Below, piece by piece: positions 57,342-64,000 of a stretch of 64,000 nucleotides of DNA. This DNA comes from Leifsonia poae. Its GTDB lineage: Bacteria; Actinomycetota; Actinomycetes; Actinomycetales; Microbacteriaceae. Location: contig NZ_BSEN01000010.1 in the NCBI RefSeq assembly GCF_027921845.1, forward strand, positions 33,923 to 97,922, given 5' to 3'. The notes under the pieces are model-generated. The model had not been told where the DNA came from. It made no database searches and saw only the letters and a list, made by a program, of their open reading frames with translations. Position numbers and translations under genes: made by a program. Positions within the stretch are counted from its first letter, which is position 1. Each line of letters starts with the position of its first letter.

Positions 57342-58928
57342 ATGTTCGGGACTTACCTGCGGCGCGAGCTCGTCAACCGCCGCAAACAGACGATCATCAT
57401 CGCGGTGGGCATGGCCCTCGCGATCGCGCTCGTCATCATCGTCAATTCGGTCTCGGCCGGCGTGAAGCAGGCTCAGGCCAGCGTTCTGGAGTCGGTCTAC
57501 GGGGTGGGCACCGACATCACGGTCACCGAACCCGCCACCGCGCAGGCGGCGACCGCGCAGCAGGGGCAGGGCGGCGGACCGCGCTTCGACTTCGGCGCCA
57601 ACGCCGGCAGCGACACAGGCACCTCACGCAAGGTCGACACCTCGCGCCTCGAGGCCGCCCGCGGGGCGACCACGATGGCGGACACCACGCTGGCGACCGT
57701 GCAGAAGGTCGACAACGTCAAGTCGGCCGCCGCTGTTCTCTCGCTCACCAACACCAGCTTCAGCGGAACCCTCCCGAACTTCCAGCAGCTCCGCGAGCAG
57801 CGCCAGGCCGCAGGAGGCGCGGGCGGCACCGAGACCCAGCCGACCGCTCCCCCGACCGGCGGCGCCGACGGAGCCGGCGGCAGCTCGTTCACCGTCGACT
57901 CGTTCTCGGCGCTCGGGCTCGACCCGGCCGGCAAGGCGGTCGGCCCCCTCGCCTCCGTCACCCTGACCGGCGGCCGCACCTTCACCTCGGCAGACGCGGG
58001 CAAGGATGTCGTCGTCCTCGACGCCGCCTACGCCAAGACCGCGAGCAAGGCCGTCGGAGACACCGTCACCATCGGAGGCACGGCGTTCAAGGTCATCGGT
58101 ATCGTGGCCGCGACCGGCAGCGACTCCACCACGGCGGCCAACACGTACATCCCCCTGGATGTCGCGCAGAAGCTCTCCGGTGAGACCAGCAAGGTCACCT
58201 CGGTGTACGTCACGGCCGCCTCGGCCAGCGACATCGACCAGATCAAGACCGACCTGACCAAGGCTCTCCCGAAGGCCACCGTGAGCACCCAGGCCGACCT
58301 GGCCTCGAGCGTCTCCGGATCGCTCGGCACGGCGGGTGAGCTCATCGCGAACCTCGGCACCTGGCTCTCGATCATCGTGCTCGCAGCGGCGTTCCTCATC
58401 GCCATCCTCTTCACCATCTCCGGCGTCACCCGGCGCACCCGCGAGTTCGGAACCCTCAAGGCGATCGGCTGGAGCAACGGCCGCATCACCGGGCAGGTGG
58501 CCGGCGAGTCCGTGGTGCAGGGCGTCATCGGCGGCGTGATCGGAATCGCCGTCGGCCTCCTCGGCGTGCTGATCATCAACCTGGTCGCGCCCACCCTCTC
58601 CGGCGGCATCGGCAACGGCTTCGCCACCGCCGCCGGAGGCACCGGCCGCGCCGCAACCGGCGCCGGCACGGGAACCGGCACCGGCGGCGCGGAGGGCGCC
58701 GCCGGTGGCGGATTCGGCGGAGGCGGTTTCGGCGGAGGCGCCTTCCAGGGCGCGAGGACCGCGGCGACCCAGGCCACGACGGACATCGCACTCCACGCCC
58801 CGGTCACCCTCTGGATCATCCTGATCGCCGTCGGCCTCGCCGTTCTCGGCGGTCTGATCGCCGGCGCCATCGGTGGATGGCGCGCATCCCGCCTGCGCCC
58901 GGCCGCGGCGCTCCGCTCGGTCGCCTAG
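57342..58928 (+). CDS. MacB-like ABC transporter permease (FtsX-type) with Gly-rich loop
   Basis: 528-aa membrane protein. TM1 ~20-40, a large extracytoplasmic MacB_PCD domain to ~345 that contains low-complexity Gly/Gln/Ala and Pro/Thr stretches, then the FtsX domain with helices near 350-375, 400-425 and 485-510. RRTREFGTLKAIGWSNGRIT is the FtsX cytoplasmic motif. A second Gly-rich segment (GGGFGGGGFGGGAFQG) lies between the last helices. ATG 57342 has GGAAG. Encoded with the ATPase at 58955; divergent from the two-component system that probably regulates it. Confidence 0.9.
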   Translation: MFGTYLRRELVNRRKQTIIIAVGMALAIALVIIVNSVSAGVKQAQASVLESVYGVGTDITVTEPATAQAATAQQGQGGGPRFDFGANAGSDTGTSRKVDTSRLEAARGATTMADTTLATVQKVDNVKSAAAVLSLTNTSFSGTLPNFQQLREQRQAAGGAGGTETQPTAPPTGGADGAGGSSFTVDSFSALGLDPAGKAVGPLASVTLTGGRTFTSADAGKDVVVLDAAYAKTASKAVGDTVTIGGTAFKVIGIVAATGSDSTTAANTYIPLDVAQKLSGETSKVTSVYVTAASASDIDQIKTDLTKALPKATVSTQADLASSVSGSLGTAGELIANLGTWLSIIVLAAAFLIAILFTISGVTRRTREFGTLKAIGWSNGRITGQVAGESVVQGVIGGVIGIAVGLLGVLIINLVAPTLSGGIGNGFATAAGGTGRAATGAGTGTGTGGAEGAAGGGFGGGGFGGGAFQGARTAATQATTDIALHAPVTLWIILIAVGLAVLGGLIAGAIGGWRASRLRPAAALRSVA

Positions 58929-58954
58929 CCGCCTTCGCTTCAAGGAGAAGAGAC

Positions 58955-59626
58955 ATGTACACCCTCACCAACGTCACCAAGACGTACACCCAGTCGAAGC
59001 GCACGGTCACGGCTCTCAACGACGTGACGCTCGAGATCCCGGATGGCCAGCTGGTCGCGATCCAGGGCCCGACGGGCGGCGGCAAGTCCACGCTGCTGCA
59101 GATGCTCGGCGCCCTCGACAGGCCGACCTCCGGCTCCGTTGTGCTCGAGAAGGCGAGCCTCTCCGGCCTCGGCGACGGCAAGCTCACCGCGATCCGGGCC
59201 AACGAGATCGGCTTCGTGTTCCAGGGCTTCAACCTGATCCCCACCCTCACCGCGCAGGAGAACGTGGAGACGGCGCTGGCCCCGCTCAAGGTCGGGGCCG
59301 AGGATCGCAAGCGACGCGCGGCCGAAGCACTCGCCTCGGTCGGTCTCGCCGACCGCGGCAGTCATCTGCCGTCGGAGCTGTCCGGCGGTCAGCAGCAGCG
59401 CGTCGCCATCGCCCGCGCGCTGGTCAAGGACCCCGATGTGCTGCTGGCCGACGAGCCGACGGGGAACCTCGACGAGGAGACCCGCGACGAGATCATGGAC
59501 CTGCTCGAGGGCCTGTGGCGCGACCGGGGTCTCACGCTGATCATCGTGACGCACGACTCCGCCGTGGCGCGGCGCGCGCAGCGCCGCCTGCACATCAAGC
59601 ACGGCCAGGTGAAGGACGTGGCGTAG
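58955..59626 (+). CDS. MacB/LolD-type ABC transporter ATP-binding protein
   Basis: 223-aa ATPase for the permease encoded 26 bp upstream. Walker A GPTGGGKST (Thr-Gly-Gly instead of the common Ser-Gly-Ser), Q-loop FVFQGFNLIPTLTAQENVE (19 residues), signature LSGGQQQR, Walker B VLLADEPTGNLD, H-loop VTHDSA. ATG 58955 follows a consensus AAGGAG (58942-58947). Confidence 0.92.
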   Translation: MYTLTNVTKTYTQSKRTVTALNDVTLEIPDGQLVAIQGPTGGGKSTLLQMLGALDRPTSGSVVLEKASLSGLGDGKLTAIRANEIGFVFQGFNLIPTLTAQENVETALAPLKVGAEDRKRRAAEALASVGLADRGSHLPSELSGGQQQRVAIARALVKDPDVLLADEPTGNLDEETRDEIMDLLEGLWRDRGLTLIIVTHDSAVARRAQRRLHIKHGQVKDVA

Positions 59627-59650
59627 CTGCCGACACGGTCCGCGACGAGT

Positions 59651-59740
59651 CACAACTCCGGAAGATTCGACCCCGCCGGGTCGGTTCTTCCGGAGTTGTG
59701 CCGTTCGAGGCGGCGCGTCGACCGAAGGTTCCGGAATTGC
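59651..59740. repeat. Inverted repeat and extra copy of the CAAYTCCGGAA element
   Basis: CACAACTCCGGAAG (59651-59664) and CTTCCGGAGTTGTG (59687-59700) are perfect 14-bp arms separated by 22 nt that contain an inner CGACCC/GGGTCG stem. GTTCCGGAATTGC (59728-59740) is a third, single copy. It lies between convergent genes and can end transcription from both sides. Same motif as at 22610-22696. Confidence 0.75.
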
Positions 59741-59752
59741 GCCGCGGGCGGC

Positions 59753-60370
59753 CTACGGAAGAACGACCAGCCCGAGTGCTTCCACGATCGCGACCGCCTG
59801 GCGCTCGTCGATCGTGGCACCGGTCAGCGTGACCGTCTGCGGGTCGATGCCGCCCAGGTCGCTGCCCTGCAGGTTGGCGCCGCTGAAGTCGGCTCGTTCG
59901 AACGCGGACGCCGAGAGGTCGCAGCCGACGATCGTCGCGCCACGGCACCGTGAGCGCGACAGATCGGCTTCGCGCAGCCGCACCCCGTCGAAGTCCGCCC
60001 CGCCCAGGTCGGCGCCGGAGAGCCCGACGAACGACCAGTTGCCGCCCTTCACCTTCAGCAGGCCGAAGTCGCAGGCGTCGAACGTGCTTCCGGTGAGCTT
60101 GCAGCGCTCGAAGGTGGCGTCGAAGAAGTTGCTGCGGCTGAAGGCGCAGTTCACGAACGCGCTGTCGGTGTGCGTGCTGACGTTGAAGCGCACGTTGGTG
60201 AAGGTGCACTCGGTGAACACGGTCGCGCGGCTGGTGAGCTCCGTCATGTCGACGTCGACGAACGCGACCCTGGTGTACTCGACCGCATCGAGATCGCGGC
60301 CGTACCAGTCCGCCCCGCGCACCGTCGTGTCGGTCAGGTCTTCGGGCGCGGGTTCGGGAGCGTCAGGCAT
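59753..60370 (-). CDS. Pentapeptide repeat protein
   Basis: 205 aa made largely of A(D/N)LXX-type repeats forming a right-handed beta-helix: NCAFSRSNFFDATFERCKLT, GADLGGADFDGVRLREADLS and ERADFSGANLQGSDLGG. Members include gyrase-protecting proteins of the Qnr/MfpA type, but many have unknown roles; no Qnr-specific loop is evident. I start at ATG 60370; an in-frame TTG four codons upstream is possible. Convergent with the ABC ATPase gene. Confidence 0.88.
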   Translation of the reverse strand: MPDAPEPAPEDLTDTTVRGADWYGRDLDAVEYTRVAFVDVDMTELTSRATVFTECTFTNVRFNVSTHTDSAFVNCAFSRSNFFDATFERCKLTGSTFDACDFGLLKVKGGNWSFVGLSGADLGGADFDGVRLREADLSRSRCRGATIVGCDLSASAFERADFSGANLQGSDLGGIDPQTVTLTGATIDERQAVAIVEALGLVVLP

Positions 60371-60407
60371 GCGTCCATCCAATCATCGACGGCCGACGCA
60401 CGACGGC

Positions 60408-60437
60408 CGACGGCGCCGACCTCGGCCGGCGCCGTCG
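60408..60437 (-). terminator. GC hairpin after the right-edge sugar operon
   Basis: CGACGGCGCCG (60408-60418) and CGGCGCCGTCG (60427-60437), perfect 11-bp stem with 8-nt loop, 33 bp past the isomerase stop. No T-run. Confidence 0.55.
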
Positions 60438-60470
60438 AACTGCCGCTGAGGGCCGAAGCCCCGCCGAGCA

Positions 60471-61517
60471 TCAGTCCTGGTTGCTGAACGCGGCGTCGAA
60501 CGACGCGGTCGGCTGCTTCCAGAGCAGCGAGCGGATATAGCCGACAGCCTCTTTCGCGCCGTGCAGGCGGTCCATGCCCGCATCCTCCCACTCGATCGAG
60601 ATCGGTCCGGTGTAGCCGATCGACTCGAGCGCGCGGAAGGAGTCCTCCCACGGCACGTCGCCGTGCCCGGTCGAGACGAAGTCCCAGCCGCGACGCGGGT
60701 CGCCCCAGGGCAGGTGCGAGCCGAGCACGCCGGCACGGCCGTTCTTCGGGCGCAGGCGCGTGTCCTTGCAGTCCACGTGGTAGATGCGGTCTTTGAAGTC
60801 GACGATGAAGCCGACCGGGTCGATGTCCTGCCACATCATGTGACTCGGGTCCCAGTTGAAGCCGAAGGCCTCGCGGTGGTCGATGACCTCGAGCGAACGG
60901 ACGCTCGACCAGTAGTCGTAGGCGATCTCCGACGGGTGAACCTCGTGGGCGAACCGCACACCCTCACCGTCGAACACGTCGAGGATGGGGTTCCAACGGT
61001 CGGCGAAGTCCTGGTAGCCGGCGTCGATCACGTCGGCGGGAACCGGCGGGAACTGGGCGACGTACGGCCAGATCTTCGAGCCCGTGAAGCCGACGACCGT
61101 GTCGACGCCGAGGCGCCGCGCGACCTTCGCGGTGAGCTTGAGCTCCTCGGCGGCGCGCTGACGCACGCCCTCCGGCTCGCCGTCGCCCCACACCTTCGAG
61201 CCGACGATCGCCTGGTGGCGGAAGTCGATCGGGTCGTCGCAGACGGCCTGCCCCTTGAGGTGGTTCGAGATCGCCCACACCGTGAGCCCGTACTTGTTCA
61301 GGATGTCGAGCCGGCCCTGCAGGTACTCGTCGTCCTCCGCAGCGCGCCACACGTCGAGGTGCTCTCCCGAGCAGGCGATCTCGAGGCCGTCGTAGCCCCA
61401 CTCGCTCGCGTACTTCGCGACCTCTTCGAGCGTGAGGTCGGCCCACTGCCCGGTGAAGAGCGTGACCGGATGCGTGCTCGCGAGCTCTGATCCTGTGGTG
61501 TTCGCGGTGTCAGTCAT
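60471..61517 (-). CDS. TIM-barrel sugar phosphate isomerase/epimerase family protein
   Basis: 348-aa xylose-isomerase-like protein. Barrel blocks: YDGLEIACSGEHLDVW, WAISNHLKGQAVCDDP, GFTGSKIWPY, RFAHEVHPSEIAYDYWSS, FNWDPSHMMWQDIDP, HVDCKDTRL and ISIEWEDAGMDR; the spaced Glu, Asp, His and Glu are the expected metal ligands. The longer length and GQAVCDDPIDFRHQ insert separate it from the 255-aa protein at 5665. It overlaps the Gfo/Idh gene by 8 bp and ends the operon. Confidence 0.9.
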   Translation of the reverse strand: MTDTANTTGSELASTHPVTLFTGQWADLTLEEVAKYASEWGYDGLEIACSGEHLDVWRAAEDDEYLQGRLDILNKYGLTVWAISNHLKGQAVCDDPIDFRHQAIVGSKVWGDGEPEGVRQRAAEELKLTAKVARRLGVDTVVGFTGSKIWPYVAQFPPVPADVIDAGYQDFADRWNPILDVFDGEGVRFAHEVHPSEIAYDYWSSVRSLEVIDHREAFGFNWDPSHMMWQDIDPVGFIVDFKDRIYHVDCKDTRLRPKNGRAGVLGSHLPWGDPRRGWDFVSTGHGDVPWEDSFRALESIGYTGPISIEWEDAGMDRLHGAKEAVGYIRSLLWKQPTASFDAAFSNQD

Positions 61518-62646
61518 CGTGTGTTCCCATCTCGATCCAGGTGCCGGACTCCGCGGAGTCGAGCACGGCATCCGTGACCCGCACGGCCCGCAGACCGTCG
61601 GTGAAGCGCGGCAGACCCTCGGGGTCGGCGCCGCCGATCGCCGCGTACGTGTCGGCGACGAATGCGTTGAACGCGTCCTGATAGCCCTGCGGATGCCCGG
61701 AGGGGACGACGCACAGTCGTGCCGCGTCGGCGGCGAGCTGATCGGCGTCGCGCGGGATCAGCAAGCTGCCCGCACGCTTGCCCACCCACAGGGTCTCCGG
61801 CTGCTCCTGATCGAAGACGACGCTCTCGGCGCTGCCGGAGATCTCGAGGAGGAGCCGGTTCTTGCGGCCGGGCGCGACCTGCGACACAAGCAGGGTGCCG
61901 AGGGCGCCGGAGCGGGTCTCGATCACGACCGCGACCGCGTCTTCCGTGGTGATGGCCGCGTGCGACGCACGCTCGGAGAACACGGTGCGCTTCGTAGCCG
62001 CGACCCGCGAGACGCGGTCGCCGCTGACGAACTCGACCAGGTCTACGAGGTGCGATCCGATGTCGGCGAAGGCGCGCGAGCGCCCGCCGAGCACCGAGTC
62101 GACGCGCCAGTTGTCGTCGTCGACGCCGAGCAGCCAGTCCTGCAGGTACGAGGCGTTGATGCTGAGCACCTGACCGGCCTCGCCCGAGCGGAAGCGCGCT
62201 CGCGCCTCGCGCACCATGGGGTGGAAGCGGTAGGCGAACGGAACGGTCGCCGTGAGCGTTCCGGCTGCGGCCACGAGGGCCTCGGCGTCGGCGACCGTCG
62301 TCGTCAGCGGCTTCTCGCACACGACGTGCTTGCCGGCCGCGAGCACCGCCGCCGCCTGCTCCGCGTGCAGCGCGTTGGGCGTGCACACGTGTACGACGTC
62401 GATGCTGTCGTCGGCCAGGAGTTGATCGAGCGAGTCGTACGCTCGGTCGAAACCGAGCGACTCGGCCACCCGGGCTGACTTCTCCGGGCTCGAGGACACC
62501 ACGCCGACCAGGTCGGCCCTGGCGGCACGGGCCGCCCGGGAATGGACCTCGGCCATGAATCCGCCGCCGACGATCGCGGTGCGCAGGCGCGGCACCGCGA
62601 TCGCCTCCGTGCGGCTGAGGCCGCCGTCGGTCTCGTTCTGCGCCAT
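61510..62646 (-). CDS. Gfo/Idh/MocA family oxidoreductase
   Basis: 378-aa sugar dehydrogenase. Rossmann turn VGGGFMAEVHSRA, catalytic CEKPLTTT and the His motif ADIGSHLVDL are intact; the C-terminal domain ends with EGLPRFTDGLRAVRVTDAVL, common in inositol/glucose-type members (within 20 residues). ATG 62646 has AAGGGCGG upstream. It lies 10 bp after another Gfo/Idh gene, and overlaps the isomerase gene. Substrate unknown. Confidence 0.92.
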   Translation of the reverse strand: MAQNETDGGLSRTEAIAVPRLRTAIVGGGFMAEVHSRAARAARADLVGVVSSSPEKSARVAESLGFDRAYDSLDQLLADDSIDVVHVCTPNALHAEQAAAVLAAGKHVVCEKPLTTTVADAEALVAAAGTLTATVPFAYRFHPMVREARARFRSGEAGQVLSINASYLQDWLLGVDDDNWRVDSVLGGRSRAFADIGSHLVDLVEFVSGDRVSRVAATKRTVFSERASHAAITTEDAVAVVIETRSGALGTLLVSQVAPGRKNRLLLEISGSAESVVFDQEQPETLWVGKRAGSLLIPRDADQLAADAARLCVVPSGHPQGYQDAFNAFVADTYAAIGGADPEGLPRFTDGLRAVRVTDAVLDSAESGTWIEMGTHDD

Positions 62647-62656
62647 CGGCCCGCCC

Positions 62657-63757
62657 TTAGAGCGTCGCCGCCTTCGGGTCCCAGTCCTCGGGGAGGGCGG
62701 GCGCGACTGCGACCGTGCTCTCCACGTCGACGGGGTGACCCGAAAGTCCGGCCTCGATGGTCGACACCATGACATCGAGCACGTGGTAGGCCTGCTCGCC
62801 GGAGGCGCGCTCCGGCACACCCGCCCGGATGGCCCTGGCCAGCTCGACGACGCCGGTCCCGCGGCTGCTCGTGGAGCCGGTCGCCGGGATCGTCTCGATG
62901 CCGTCGGCGCCGTGCACGATGAGGTCGCCCTCGAAGGTGTTGGGGTCGGGGACGACGACGGTTCCGTCGGCGCCGGCCACCTCGAACTGGGTACGGCCGA
63001 GCTTGGAGTCGAAGCTGAAGACGCTCTGCGCCGTCTGGCCGCTCTCGAACTGATAGAGCGCACTGACGTGCGTCGGCACGGTGACCTCGAACTCCTCGCC
63101 CGCACGGGGGCCGGAGCCGATGATCCGCTTCTCGCGAGCCTTCGAGGCGACCGCGCTGACGCGGGCGACCGGGCCGAAGAGCTGAACGAGGGCCGTCAGG
63201 TAGTACGGGCCGATGTCGAACAGCGGGCCGGCACCCTCCTGGAAGAGGAAGTCGGGGTTGGGGTGCCACGACTCGGGGCCGGGCGACTGCATCAGCGTGA
63301 GCGCAGTGAGCGGAACGCCAATGCTGCCGTTCTCGATCAGGCGACGAGCGGACTGGATGCCGGCGCCGAGGAAGGTGTCGGGCGCCGTCGCGACGCGCAG
63401 CCCCTTCTCGTGGGCGACCTCGAGCAGCTTCTGGCCGCTCACGCGATCGAGGGAGAACGGCTTCTCGCTCCACACGTTCTTGCCTGCCTCGAGCACCTGC
63501 AGCGCGACCTCGACGTGCACCTTGGGAAGGGTCAGGTTGACCACGATCTCGATGCCGTCGTCGGCGAGCAGCTCCTCGACCGTTCCCGAAGCGGGAATGC
63601 CGAAGGCCTCGGCCTGAGCACGTGCCCGCTCGAGGTCGATGTCGGCGACGAAGCGCACCTCGAGGTCGGGGAACGACGTCAGATTGGTGAGGTATTCCTT
63701 GCTGATGACCCCGGCTCCGATGATGCCGACGCCGACGCGACCGGTGCCGGCGCTCAC
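62657..63757 (-). CDS. Gfo/Idh/MocA family oxidoreductase
   Basis: 366-aa dehydrogenase. Rossmann turn GIIGAGVISKEYL, WSEKPFSLD as the catalytic Lys region, and FDIGPYYLTALVQLFGPV in place of the usual D-x-G-x-H, i.e. Tyr-Tyr where the common His lies; this variant is typical of one branch of the family. GTG 63757 overlaps the stop of the gene running in from the right edge by 4 bp. Together with the next dehydrogenase it probably carries out successive oxidation and reduction. Confidence 0.9.
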   Translation of the reverse strand: MSAGTGRVGVGIIGAGVISKEYLTNLTSFPDLEVRFVADIDLERARAQAEAFGIPASGTVEELLADDGIEIVVNLTLPKVHVEVALQVLEAGKNVWSEKPFSLDRVSGQKLLEVAHEKGLRVATAPDTFLGAGIQSARRLIENGSIGVPLTALTLMQSPGPESWHPNPDFLFQEGAGPLFDIGPYYLTALVQLFGPVARVSAVASKAREKRIIGSGPRAGEEFEVTVPTHVSALYQFESGQTAQSVFSFDSKLGRTQFEVAGADGTVVVPDPNTFEGDLIVHGADGIETIPATGSTSSRGTGVVELARAIRAGVPERASGEQAYHVLDVMVSTIEAGLSGHPVDVESTVAVAPALPEDWDPKAATL

Positions 63758-64000
63758 GCGAGACCCTTGGAGGTGAGGAAGGCGTAGCTGTCGGCGACGG
63801 CCTGGAAGCGGTCGCCGCGGGAGTCGTCGAGCTCGATGACGCGGAGGGCGTTCGGCGCGGCGGCGATGATCTCCTCGACCGGCAGCGAGCCCTGGCCGAC
63901 AGCCACCTGGTCCTTGGTCTCGGTGGTGCCGGGGCCGTCCTTGACGTGCAGCGCGACGACGCGGTCGCCGAACTTCTTCAGCAGCGCGACCGGGTCGTGG
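63754..64000 (-). CDS. Sugar phosphate isomerase/epimerase family protein (3' part)
   Basis: The last 81 residues of a TIM-barrel protein enter from the right edge: the sequence begins HDPVALLKKFGDRVVALHVKDG, cut here as DRVVALHVKDG, then VGQGSLPVEEIIAAAP and RVIELDDSRGD near the end. KDG, GxG and IELD are the last barrel strands with ligand Asp/Glu. The start lies outside the window. It overlaps the Gfo/Idh gene by 4 bp. Confidence 0.82.
   Translation of the reverse strand, partial: HDPVALLKKFGDRVVALHVKDGPGTTETKDQVAVGQGSLPVEEIIAAAPNALRVIELDDSRGDRFQAVADSYAFLTSKGLA

Overview
High-GC, densely packed DNA from an actinobacterium, most likely a member of the Microbacteriaceae (genus not resolvable from sequence alone). 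The grounds are: GC-rich codon use throughout, sugar ABC systems without their own ATPase, the transsulfuration pair CBS/cystathionine gamma-synthase, actinobacterial-type L10/L12 genes with a leader attenuator, and many genes whose -10 box (TANNNT) lies only 6-7 nt before the start codon, which implies leaderless mRNAs. No rRNA, tRNA, CRISPR array, insertion sequence or phage gene was seen.

Region 1 (1-19.5 kb) is the most distinctive part. It is an accessory glycoside-utilisation locus. A plus-strand operon (39-3815) encodes an Opp/Dpp-type ABC importer without its binding protein in view. It converges on a HutC-type GntR regulator (3816-4583). Nine minus-strand genes (14829 down to 4688), almost all overlapping, encode a Gfo/Idh dehydrogenase, two ThuA-like proteins, a second Opp/Dpp importer (with a permease-ATPase fusion and a family-5 binding lipoprotein), a TIM-barrel sugar isomerase/lyase-like protein and an SDR epimerase/dehydratase. 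A divergent Zn-type dehydrogenase, an APC permease and a cytoplasmic GH9 glycosidase follow. This gene set fits an oxidoreductive (3-keto-glycoside type) route of glycoside cleavage; that is inference.

Region 2 (19.5-30 kb) holds a SoxR/MFS efflux pair sharing a perfect sox box, a LacI regulator, an APC permease, a GT39 + GT2-GtrA envelope glycosyltransferase operon, a DUF998 membrane protein and a small winged-helix regulator with a membrane partner.

Region 3 (30-42.5 kb) is mostly housekeeping: a YbdK-type carboxylate-amine ligase, histidine phosphatase, NAD(P)HX dehydratase, AXE1-type esterase, GNAT, alpha/beta hydrolase, VOC protein, metB/CBS transsulfuration genes, an MntR-MntH manganese module and an MsbA-like ABC exporter.

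Region 4 (42.5-52.5 kb) has a LacI-controlled alpha-glucoside/trehalose-type ABC importer (binding protein, two permeases, small membrane protein, LacI), a P-loop kinase, a MarR/MFS pair, an amino-acid permease, a methyltransferase and a candidate 47-aa gene. Region 5 (52.5-60.4 kb) has rplJ-rplL with leader attenuator and terminators, an alpha/beta hydrolase-histidine kinase-response regulator operon divergent from a MacB-like ABC pair, and a pentapeptide-repeat protein. Region 6 (60.4-64 kb) is a second sugar-oxidation operon (isomerase, two Gfo/Idh dehydrogenases, and the 3' part of another isomerase running off the right edge).
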